Positions 16,542-22,327 of a DNA stretch of 22,327 nt are shown in pieces. Within the stretch, counting starts at the first letter, position 1. Each line of letters begins with the position of its first letter. A program made the translations under genes and the position numbers. Origin of the DNA: SLSG01 sp041690235 (GTDB lineage Bacteria; Bacteroidota; Bacteroidia; Bacteroidales; UBA7960); the NCBI GenBank assembly GCA_041690235.1, contig JAWLHS010000015.1:1-22327 (forward strand), read 5' to 3'. Below the pieces are notes generated by a model. It had not been told where the DNA came from. It saw nothing but the letters and a program-made list of their open reading frames with translations, and did not search any database.

Positions 16542-17099
16542 TTACTTTCGGGGGGTCCAAAGCGCATCCGAAACACCCAGGTCCTGCCCGATCTTGCGGG
16601 CCAGAACGAAGAAATAATCCGACAAACGATTGAAGTACCTGACAATGATCTCGTCCACGGCTTCCTCTTCAGCCAGTTTTATGATGATGCGCTCTGCCCT
16701 GCGGCAGACGCAACGGCACACATGGGCATAAGAAACCGCGGGATGTCCGCCGGGAAGAATGAAGCTCCCCAATGGCGGCAGGGTCTCATTCATCTGGTCG
16801 ATCTCTTTTTCAAGCAACAGGATATCGTCCTCAAACAAGCCGGGCAGCGTGAATCCCTCGCTTCCCTGGTCTTTCGCCAGCAGGCTTTCGGCCGTGAACA
16901 CCCGGTCCTGGACCTCCAGCAGGACCTCCCTGTAATGAGCGGAAATCTGCTGGTCCCTCAACAAACCAATAAAGGCATTCAGCTCATCAGCCGTGCCGTA
17001 GGCTTCAATCTTGATGTGATGCTTTGGAACACGTCTTCCGCCAAGCAGGGAAGTCTCCCCCTTATCTCCGGTTTTTGTGTATATCTTCCAGTCCTTCAT
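16542..17099 (-). CDS. Cob(I)alamin adenosyltransferase (PduO/MMAB type)
   Basis: This 185-residue cytoplasmic enzyme transfers the adenosyl group from ATP to cob(I)alamin, giving adenosylcobalamin. The PduO-type ATP site is seen in YTKTGDKGETSLLGG (7-21), with ADELNAFIGL (38-47). The C-terminal active-site helices have VCRRAER (131-137) and RYFNRLSDYFFVLAR (154-168). Length and motif order match the family, so this is not the CobA or EutT type. It begins 6 bases after the stop of the ABC ATPase gene on the same strand, so the pair is likely one transcript. Likely clients are B12-dependent enzymes such as methylmalonyl-CoA mutase, which are not in the window. Confidence 0.95.
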   Translation of the reverse strand: MKDWKIYTKTGDKGETSLLGGRRVPKHHIKIEAYGTADELNAFIGLLRDQQISAHYREVLLEVQDRVFTAESLLAKDQGSEGFTLPGLFEDDILLLEKEIDQMNETLPPLGSFILPGGHPAVSYAHVCRCVCRRAERIIIKLAEEEAVDEIIVRYFNRLSDYFFVLARKIGQDLGVSDALWTPRK

Positions 17100-17105
17100 C
17101 CCTAT

Positions 17106-17831
17106 TTATTCGGCAGCGCTTGGCTCGGCCACCCTTACAATGTTTTCATTTTGCCTGTCGGATTCAATTTCACCATCGAGCAATCTGACAATGCGATGGG
17201 CATGCAGGGCAATATCCTCCTCGTGTGTAACCAGAATAATGGTGTTTCCCGCCGCATGAATGTCCTGCAGCAAGCCCATGATCTCGATGGAAGTTTTGGA
17301 ATCCAGATTACCTGTGGGTTCATCGGCAAGAATGATGGAGGGACTGTTCACCAAGGCCCTGGCCACTGCCACGCGCTGCCGCTGTCCGCCCGAAAGTTCG
17401 TTGGGCCGGTGGTGGGTCCGGTCGGAGAGTCCGACCTGATCCAGCACTTCCAAAGCCCTTTCCTGACGAAGGACCTTGCCTTGTCCGGCATAGATCAACG
17501 GAAGGGCCACATTATCCAGGGCGGTGCTCCTGGGGAGGAGGTTAAAAGTCTGAAAGACAAATCCAATCTCCCGGTTCCGGATCTCGGCCAGCTCATTATC
17601 GACCAGCTTGCTCACATCCTTGCCGTTTAAATAATACATTCCGCTGGTAGGTGTGTCCAGGCACCCAAGGATGTTCATCAGGGTGGATTTTCCCGAGCCG
17701 GATGGGCCCATCAGTGCGACATATTCATTGCGATGGATAGAAAGGTCAACACTCCGCAGCGCCTTCACAATTTCCAGTCCGACTTTATAGTTTTTGCATA
17801 AAGCCTCCAGGCGGATCAATTCTTCTTGCAT
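17106..17831 (-). CDS. ABC transporter ATP-binding protein (LolD/MacB/FtsE group)
   Basis: This 241-residue cytoplasmic ATPase has Walker A GPSGSGKST (42-50), Q-loop Gln94 in FVFQTFNLLP, signature LSGGQRQRVAVARAL (146-160), Walker B IILADEPTGNLDS (166-178) and the switch histidine in LVTHEED. The MNILGCLDTPTSG segment and the overall pattern place it in the group that pairs with MacB/LolC/FtsX-type permeases. These act in lipoprotein release, peptide or antibiotic efflux, or cell division. No permease gene is next to it. Instead cobalamin adenosyltransferase follows 6 bases later. The substrate is therefore unknown. A TACCTTTG promoter element lies 25 bases upstream of the ATG. Confidence 0.93.
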   Translation of the reverse strand: MQEELIRLEALCKNYKVGLEIVKALRSVDLSIHRNEYVALMGPSGSGKSTLMNILGCLDTPTSGMYYLNGKDVSKLVDNELAEIRNREIGFVFQTFNLLPRSTALDNVALPLIYAGQGKVLRQERALEVLDQVGLSDRTHHRPNELSGGQRQRVAVARALVNSPSIILADEPTGNLDSKTSIEIMGLLQDIHAAGNTIILVTHEEDIALHAHRIVRLLDGEIESDRQNENIVRVAEPSAAE

Positions 17832-17855
17832 ATCAATTCATGTGTTGGATTCGGA

Positions 17856-17863
17856 CAAAGGTA
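17856..17863 (-). promoter_or_regulatory. Putative -7 promoter element of the ABC ATPase gene
   Basis: TACCTTTG on the minus strand matches TAnnTTTG exactly and ends 25 bases before the ATG at 17831. No TTTG lies at the ideal 19-base spacing. The methyltransferase gene stop is at 17871, so the element sits in the short gap between the two genes. Confidence 0.4.
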
Positions 17864-17870
17864 AGAATTT

Positions 17871-18671
17871 TCAAAATCCCATTCTGATATTATCTTTGCT
17901 CAATGCACGCCTGAAAAACAGGATGCCGATATGACCCAGATCGACCGAAAGGCTCACTTTTGGGTCAGAAACAATCTCTTTCCACGCTTTCCACATCCCC
18001 CACGACCACCTGATATCGTCAATGATCACCACTCCATTTTCAGGAATATGATCGCGCAGGATATGGTAATTCTCCATCAGGCCCTGGTAACTATGATTCC
18101 CGTCGACATAAACCATATCGGGATTGGAAACCCGGTCAAGAAGCCCGGGAAGGGTCTGATGAAAAGGCCCGGTCAGGCATTCAATATGGGCGACTCCGGC
18201 CCGGTTGAATACGTCTTGTGCCACCAGAGAGACTTGCGGGCATCCTTCCAGGGTGATCAGCCTGGCTTCCGGTGCCCCGTAGGCCAGATAACAGGTGGAG
18301 ATTCCGAGGGAAGTCCCCAGTTCCAGGATGGTCGCGGGTTGAAAATAACCGGCCATCCTGAAAAACAAGCGGCAATATTTGGGCCTTTGCAACGCGGACC
18401 TGGCAATGGAACCAAGTCTTTTTTTTCGTTGGATAGGGTCCCCGTCCCGTTTGGGCGCATCGAACCGGCCTCCGGTTCCGAAATCCTTTACCAGAATCTG
18501 CTTATCGCTCAATTGCAGGTCCCGGCGAATGCCTTCCAGCAACTCAAAACCGGGATGCCTCTCCCCGGCGTAGAGACAGTTCTCAGCAAAAGAAAAAAGG
18601 AAGGGGGAGTGGACCCCGTAAGGCCTGCGTGTTAACAACTGGATTAATAGCCTGGGCAGTGCATACCCCAT
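17871..18671 (-). CDS. Class I SAM-dependent methyltransferase (O-methyltransferase-like)
   Basis: This 266-residue probably cytoplasmic protein has a Rossmann-type methyltransferase domain in its second half. Motif I is ILELGTSLGIST (115-126), an acidic residue follows in LITLEG, DMVYVDGNHSY (185-195) is motif-IV-like, and VVIIDDIRWS (214-223) follows. This order is that of the methyltransferase_24/O-methyltransferase group. The first 100 residues (RPYGVHSPFLFSFAENC and a basic stretch) look family-specific for Bacteroidota proteins, with no known role. I chose the ATG at 18671. The frame is open to 18758, but that part crosses a terminator hairpin. The substrate is not evident from sequence or neighbours. 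Confidence 0.8.
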   Translation of the reverse strand: MGYALPRLLIQLLTRRPYGVHSPFLFSFAENCLYAGERHPGFELLEGIRRDLQLSDKQILVKDFGTGGRFDAPKRDGDPIQRKKRLGSIARSALQRPKYCRLFFRMAGYFQPATILELGTSLGISTCYLAYGAPEARLITLEGCPQVSLVAQDVFNRAGVAHIECLTGPFHQTLPGLLDRVSNPDMVYVDGNHSYQGLMENYHILRDHIPENGVVIIDDIRWSWGMWKAWKEIVSDPKVSLSVDLGHIGILFFRRALSKDNIRMGF

Positions 18672-18704
18672 GGTTCCGGAAGGTTTCAGAAAATGAGTTT
18701 CCGG

Positions 18705-18712
18705 CAAATTTA
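18705..18712 (-). promoter_or_regulatory. Putative -7 promoter element of the methyltransferase gene
   Basis: TAAATTTG on the minus strand matches TAnnTTTG and lies about 35 bases before the chosen ATG at 18671. It supports that start over the longer open frame. No -33 TTTG was found at the expected spacing. Confidence 0.35.
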
Positions 18713-18758
18713 CACAATCTTTCCGGCTTTGAGGTCCGGCCGGGGGGATAATAAACAA

Positions 18759-18782
18759 GCCCGCCGGCTCAGGCCGGCGGGC
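18759..18782 (-). terminator. Strong GC hairpin after the redoxin gene pair
   Basis: The arms GCCCGCCGGC and GCCGGCGGGC pair perfectly over 10 bases with a four-base loop. The hairpin lies 32 bases after the stop of the redoxin gene at 18815. On the minus strand it is followed by TTGTTTATTATCC, which is T-rich but not a pure T tract. It is a likely terminator for the two-gene redoxin unit. Confidence 0.7.
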
Positions 18783-18814
18783 ATGATAAACTCAATTTCC
18801 GGGAAAGGCGCCTC

Positions 18815-19411
18815 CTACTGCGTCTTTATGGTGCATCCAATGGCCCTGGTAAAATCCGGATCGGGCTTTTTACCCTCCAGCAGTGCATCAATGGCATTGG
18901 CAAGGAATGGTTCTGTCACCTGATCTGCATCACGGTAATTGTCATCAATGGCCCCGATATAAGCAACTTTCAGATCGTCCCCTGTCTTTTCAAGAAGGTA
19001 AACATGGGGGGTGCGGGTGGCCCCGTATTGGGGATAGATTTTTTGACCATCATCGAATAGGTATACAAAAGGGAAGCCTTTTTCATTGGCCCTCTCAATC
19101 ATTTTTGTATAGGAATCGGCCGGTTGCGCGATGGTATCGTTCGGGTTGATGGCGATAACAGGAAAGCCTTTGGGGGCATACTTGTTATGCAGATCGATCA
19201 TCCGGTCCTCGTAAGCAACCACATATGGACAATGGTTGCAGGAAAAGATCACGACAAAGCCCTTGGCTTCGGGAAAGTCTGCCATGGAAACATATTTGCC
19301 GTCAACATTCAGCAGTCGAAAATCCGTAGCCACATCTCCGACACTATAGCCCTGGGCCATCAATGTGGAGGAAATAAGAACCATGGAAAACAATAATGCA
19401 ATTTTTCTCAT
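18815..19411 (-). CDS. Exported thioredoxin-fold protein, peroxiredoxin-like (AhpC/TSA redoxin)
   Basis: This 198-residue protein starts with a signal peptide (1-19, LMA-Q cut), so it acts in the periplasm or is a membrane-released protein. The redoxin fold is shown by DFRLLNVDGKYVSMADF (30-46) and VVIFSCNHCPYVVAYEDR (53-70), a CxxC with Cys58 and Cys61. ATRTPHVYLL follows, with the cis-Pro position of thioredoxins. The C-terminal IGCTIK carries a third conserved cysteine, Cys193, as in the PRX-like group of TlpA-related proteins. It probably reduces peroxides or protein disulfides, and the exact reaction is unknown. It follows a TlpA-like gene by 16 bases, and a strong hairpin terminates the pair. 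Confidence 0.88.
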   Translation of the reverse strand: MRKIALLFSMVLISSTLMAQGYSVGDVATDFRLLNVDGKYVSMADFPEAKGFVVIFSCNHCPYVVAYEDRMIDLHNKYAPKGFPVIAINPNDTIAQPADSYTKMIERANEKGFPFVYLFDDGQKIYPQYGATRTPHVYLLEKTGDDLKVAYIGAIDDNYRDADQVTEPFLANAIDALLEGKKPDPDFTRAIGCTIKTQ

Positions 19412-19427
19412 AGGACAATGGTTTTAA

Positions 19428-19940
19428 TTATTTGATTAAGGGTTTGACAATTTCTTCGAGTTCCTCAAAGGTAAATTCCCTTTCATAGAACCCCCTGAAG
19501 CCGGAAGAATAAATGACCGTGGCAGGGATCGCCCCGGACCATTCCTCGCTCACTTTTCCGATCCAGCGATTGGAATAAGGATCATCCAGCAGGATCACCT
19601 GGCTCTGGATGTTCAATCGATCCATGAATGGTAGGACACGGCTTTCGACCTGGTTGGGGAAATCAAGACTTACCAACAGCACTTTGACCTTGTCGGAGGA
19701 ATACCTGGCATTCAATTCTTCAAAAGCAGGAATTTCCTTTACGCAGGGGGCGCACCAGGTTGCCCAGAAGTTGATCACATAAACCGAATCAGTTTCCTTA
19801 TACAACCAGGGCTCGAACTCGTTAAAGTCGGGCATATCCAGTTTAACCGGATCGCCTGCCTGAACACCGGGCCCCGTAAAGGCAAGGGCAGTGGCAAATG
19901 ACAGAATCAACAACAACCTGAAAGCGGGAATCATTTTCAT
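19428..19940 (-). CDS. TlpA-family thioredoxin-like disulfide reductase
   Basis: This 170-residue exported protein has a signal peptide (1-28; MKMIPAFRLLLILSFATALA, VQAG cut), then the redox motif NFWATWCAPCVKEIP (57-71) with Cys63 and Cys66, and a cis-Pro loop GAIPATVIY. This is the TlpA/ResA type that reduces disulfides in the periplasm. I chose the ATG at 19940, which gives a clean signal peptide and has a purine-rich AAAGAA before it. The ATG at 19958 would add an acidic MHETKE, unusual for a signal peptide. It forms a two-gene unit with the peroxiredoxin-like gene downstream. Its partner protein cannot be identified from this window. Confidence 0.88.
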   Translation of the reverse strand: MKMIPAFRLLLILSFATALAFTGPGVQAGDPVKLDMPDFNEFEPWLYKETDSVYVINFWATWCAPCVKEIPAFEELNARYSSDKVKVLLVSLDFPNQVESRVLPFMDRLNIQSQVILLDDPYSNRWIGKVSEEWSGAIPATVIYSSGFRGFYEREFTFEELEEIVKPLIK

Positions 19941-20077
19941 TTCTTTGGTTTCATGCATAGAAACAAAAAAATGAAAAGATTGTTTAATTCACATTGAAAG
20001 GGGCGCAAAGACAAGCCCCGCAACCCGGGAATCCCTTTCCGCAACCCAGAGATCACGAAAAGCACCCTTGAAATGGC

Positions 20078-21637
20078 TTACTTTGCATAGGCCACGGCCC
20101 GTGTTTCCCGGATCACAGTTATTTTGATTTGTCCGGGATAGGTCATTTCCGTCTGGATCTTTTTACTCAAATCATGGGATATTTGCTCGGCTTCCTGGTC
20201 GGTAATCTTATCGCTCCCAACAATGACCCGCAGCTCCCTTCCTGCCTGTATCGCGTAGGTCTTTACCACCCCGGGATAACTTAGCGCCAGTTCTTCCAGG
20301 TCGTTGAGACGTTTGATATAAGATTCGACCACTTCCCTTCTGGCTCCTGGTCTGGCACCCGAAATGGCATCACATACCTGGATGATCGGTGAAATCAGGC
20401 TATCCATATCCACCTCATCATGGTGAGACCCGATGGCATTGCAAACCTCGGGGTTTTCCTTATAGCGTTCGGCCAGTTTCATTCCGAGAATGGCGTGTGG
20501 AAGCTCCGGTTCGTTATCCGGCACCTTGCCAATATCATGCAAGAGTGCGGCACGTTTGGCAATTTTCGGATTCAGTCCGAGTTCCGCAGCCATGGTGGCC
20601 GCAAGGTTTGCAACCTCTTTGGAGTGTTGAAGAAGGTTCTGCCCGTAAGATGACCGGTACTTCATCTTGCCGACCATGCGAACGAGTTCATGGTGCATCC
20701 CGTGAATGCCCAGGTCGATGGTGGTTCGCTTTCCGATTTCAAGGATTTCCTGATCGATCTGTTTCTTGGTTTTGGCTACGACCTCTTCGATGCGGGCCGG
20801 ATGAATGCGTCCGTCGGTCACCAGCTTATGCAAAGACAAACGGGCAATTTCCCTTCTCACCGGGTCAAACCCGCTAAGAATAATGGCTTCAGGGGTGTCA
20901 TCAACGATGATTTCCACCCCGGTGGCGGCCTCAAGTGCCCGAATATTGCGGCCCTCCCGGCCAATAATCCGTCCCTTTACCTCATCATTCTCAATGGGAA
21001 AAACAGAAACCGAGTTTTCAATGGCGACTTCCGTAGCGGTTCGCTGCAAAGACATTACAACCAGTTTTCTGGCCTCCATATTGGCTGAGAGCTTGGCTTC
21101 GTCCATGATGTCTTTAATGTAAGACTGGGCCTCTGCCTGGGCTTCAGATTTCAGTGCCTCCACCAACTGCACCTTGGCTTCCTGGGCGGATAAAGCACTG
21201 ATGGTTTCCAGTTTCTCCAGTTCCTGCTTGTAGATTTTTTCAAGCTCCAGCTGCTTTTTGTTTACGATTTCCAGCTGGCTGGAAAGGTTCTCCTTGATCA
21301 GACTGATCTCCTTTTGTTTGCGCAGAAACTCCTCGTTTCGTTGATTAAAGGTGGTTTCCTTTTGCTTCAGGCGGTTTTCAGCCAGGGAAATCGCCTGGTT
21401 TTTTTCGGAGACAAATTTTTCATGTTCTGATTTGAGCTGAAGGAAGGTCTCCCTGGCCTGCAGGATTTTTTCCTTTTTAAGCACCTCTGATTCTGAGACG
21501 GCCTCCTTAAGGATATGCCGGCTTTTCCGGATGATCGTATTGCGCATCACCGTAGCTGCAGCCAATACCCCTATACCAACGGAAAGAACAGACACAACCA
21601 CAACAATGGTTGTGATACTAATGGCAATGATGGTCAT
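20078..21637 (-). CDS. rny: Ribonuclease Y
   Basis: This 519-residue membrane-anchored endoribonuclease starts mRNA decay. An N-terminal transmembrane helix (3-30) is followed by a long charged coiled coil (about 40-200). Next come a KH RNA-binding domain with KGRIIGREGRNIRALE (221-236) and an HD phosphohydrolase domain with catalytic His367-Asp368 in AALLHDIGKVPD. The C-terminal region ends in QIKITVIRETRAVAYAK, as in the family. Length and domain order match the usual RNase Y. The ATG at 21637 lies only 27 bases after the T tract of the 6S RNA candidate, so part of its transcription may come from read-through of that RNA. zapA lies beyond on the same strand. Confidence 0.97.
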   Translation of the reverse strand: MTIIAISITTIVVVVSVLSVGIGVLAAATVMRNTIIRKSRHILKEAVSESEVLKKEKILQARETFLQLKSEHEKFVSEKNQAISLAENRLKQKETTFNQRNEEFLRKQKEISLIKENLSSQLEIVNKKQLELEKIYKQELEKLETISALSAQEAKVQLVEALKSEAQAEAQSYIKDIMDEAKLSANMEARKLVVMSLQRTATEVAIENSVSVFPIENDEVKGRIIGREGRNIRALEAATGVEIIVDDTPEAIILSGFDPVRREIARLSLHKLVTDGRIHPARIEEVVAKTKKQIDQEILEIGKRTTIDLGIHGMHHELVRMVGKMKYRSSYGQNLLQHSKEVANLAATMAAELGLNPKIAKRAALLHDIGKVPDNEPELPHAILGMKLAERYKENPEVCNAIGSHHDEVDMDSLISPIIQVCDAISGARPGARREVVESYIKRLNDLEELALSYPGVVKTYAIQAGRELRVIVGSDKITDQEAEQISHDLSKKIQTEMTYPGQIKITVIRETRAVAYAK

Positions 21638-21663
21638 ATTACATTTATGGGTTAGGTTAGAAT

Positions 21664-21871
21664 AAAAAAAGCCCGCAATTAATCCAGAGAGGTTTAAAGA
21701 AACCCCGAATATACATGCTTAGGGGGCTGGGGTCCGTCGAACGTCCACTGTCCTGTGAAGGACTACCCATGGAAACCACGGGTAGTGAGGCCTGTTCTAA
21801 TGATCCCAAACTGATCCCTAAATTTTAGAAATGTTGAGTTTCAAAAACGTACACTTGAATTAATGCGGGCT
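21664..21871 (-). ncRNA. ssrS: 6S RNA (Bacteroidota type), candidate
   Basis: No protein gene fits the 259-base gap between zapA and rny. Read on the minus strand, it can fold into one long rod of about 200 nucleotides. The 5' AGCCCGC-ATTAAT (from 21871) pairs with the 3' ATTAAT-T-GCGGGCT, with one bulged T, and seven T residues follow as a terminator. TTAGGG pairs with CCCTAA further in. The apical hairpin ACTACCCGTGG-TTT-CCATGGGTAGT has an 11-bp stem. Between them lie unpaired segments that would form the open-promoter-like bubble of 6S RNA, which binds RNA polymerase holoenzyme. In many bacteria 6S RNA lies directly beside zapA, as here. Identity rests on structure, size and context, not on a covariance-model hit. 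Confidence 0.75.
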
Positions 21872-21896
21872 ATGTCAAGTATTTTTCAAAGAACGT

Positions 21897-22187
21897 TCAG
21901 CTTTTCAGGCTTTCATCCAATATTCGGTCTATTTGTTCCAGTTGCTCTTTCAGTTGCACTTGCCCCTGGGCTGTATGTTCAAAACGTAAAACCTCCACGG
22001 CAAATTGTAAAGAAACCATGGCCAGAAGATCCTGTTTGTCACGGAAGGCGTAATTGGTCCCATACTCCTTCATTTTTTCATTAATCAGACTGGCTGCATG
22101 GCGAAACACCTCTTCCTCACTTTCACTCTTTATGGCAAGCCTGTATGGCCTCTCTGCTATGATAACCGATATTAGTTGTTCTCTCAT
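21897..22187 (-). CDS. zapA: Cell division protein ZapA
   Basis: This 96-residue cytoplasmic protein binds FtsZ and bundles its filaments at the division site. The N-terminal part (VIIAERPYRLAIKSESEEEVFRHAASLINEKM) is the ZapA globular head. The C-terminal half (about 50-96) is a long helix rich in Q, L and E that forms the family's coiled coil. The length is typical. It is preceded by a small coiled-coil-like gene on the same strand and followed by the 6S RNA candidate and rny, a context in keeping with other Bacteroidota. Confidence 0.92.
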   Translation of the reverse strand: MREQLISVIIAERPYRLAIKSESEEEVFRHAASLINEKMKEYGTNYAFRDKQDLLAMVSLQFAVEVLRFEHTAQGQVQLKEQLEQIDRILDESLKS

Positions 22188-22209
22188 TAAAAAAATGAGT
22201 TTAGAAAGC

Positions 22210-22326
22210 TTAACTGTTTAAAAGCGATTGACATTTGTCAATTTCCCGCAAAAGTTCATGAATCTTTTGCCGTGCCTGCAGAGTGTCACCCTTTTTAAGA
22301 ACCCTGGCTGATTGCGCCTCGCCCAG
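22210..22326 (-). CDS. C-terminal end of a small hypothetical protein upstream of zapA (partial)
   Basis: The last 38 codons of a gene whose start lies beyond the window are open on the minus strand and end in TAA. The readable end includes ARQKIHELLREIDKCQSLLNS, a helical heptad-like sequence. Bacteroidota often carry a small, roughly 95-residue helical protein of unknown function before zapA that ends in a similar REIDKC-type segment, and this fits. The gap to the zapA start is 22 bases, so they are probably co-transcribed. No function is assigned. Confidence 0.65.
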   Translation of the reverse strand: MGEAQSARVLKKGDTLQARQKIHELLREIDKCQSLLNS

Positions 22327-22327
22327 T

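Noticed and set aside
16527..17630. Long open frame (367 codons) on the plus strand across the adenosyltransferase and ABC ATPase genes
   Set aside because: It runs antisense through two well-supported genes and shows no recognisable motif or start context.
19982..20077. GGGGC/GCCCC hairpin (20001-20019) after rny as a terminator
   Set aside because: The stem is only 5 bases with a 10-base loop and only a short T run follows. It is too weak to call.

Overview
The window looks like chromosomal DNA of a member of the Bacteroidota, probably order Bacteroidales/Marinilabiliales. The evidence is a PUR-alpha-like DUF3276 gene, an S8 protease with a type IX secretion (T9SS) C-terminal sorting tail, a PorE-like OmpA protein, several promoter elements of the Bacteroidota form TAnnTTTG, little use of Shine-Dalgarno sites, and the order zapA / 6S RNA / rny. 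No insertion sequence, phage gene or CRISPR array was seen. Most of the window is housekeeping or envelope genes.

Layout. At the left edge (1-500) is a DUF3276 gene on the plus strand with a strong terminator. It converges on a minus-strand pair, a DEAD-box RNA helicase followed by an SLC45-like sugar transporter (505-3073). A 450-base AT-rich gap then leads into a 1095-residue secreted S8 protease (3525-6812). Positions 6856-12869 form a minus-strand block read as tatA-like, PorE-like OmpA protein, purM, prfA, pyrF. The PorE-like protein and the protease tail both point to a T9SS in this organism.

The most notable region is 13050-16214 on the plus strand. It holds a GhrA-type glyoxylate/hydroxypyruvate reductase, a 4-hydroxy-2-oxoglutarate aldolase-like protein (HOGA type) and an alanine:glyoxylate aminotransferase-like protein of the yeast Agx1 type. 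Together they make a compact glyoxylate-handling module: the aldolase would release glyoxylate, and the other two would turn it into glycine or glycolate. These are the bacterial counterparts of the three human activities lost in primary hyperoxaluria types 1, 2 and 3.

Beyond a strong hairpin lies tRNA-Pro(GGG), with a textbook Bacteroidota promoter (TTTG-N19-TACTTTTG). Minus-strand genes follow: cobalamin adenosyltransferase with an orphan LolD/MacB-type ABC ATPase, a class I methyltransferase, and two tandem exported thioredoxin-fold proteins. The right edge is rny, a 6S RNA candidate, zapA, and the end of a small coiled-coil-like protein cut by the window.

All functional calls come from reading motifs and recalled family sequences. 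No database search or structure prediction was run.
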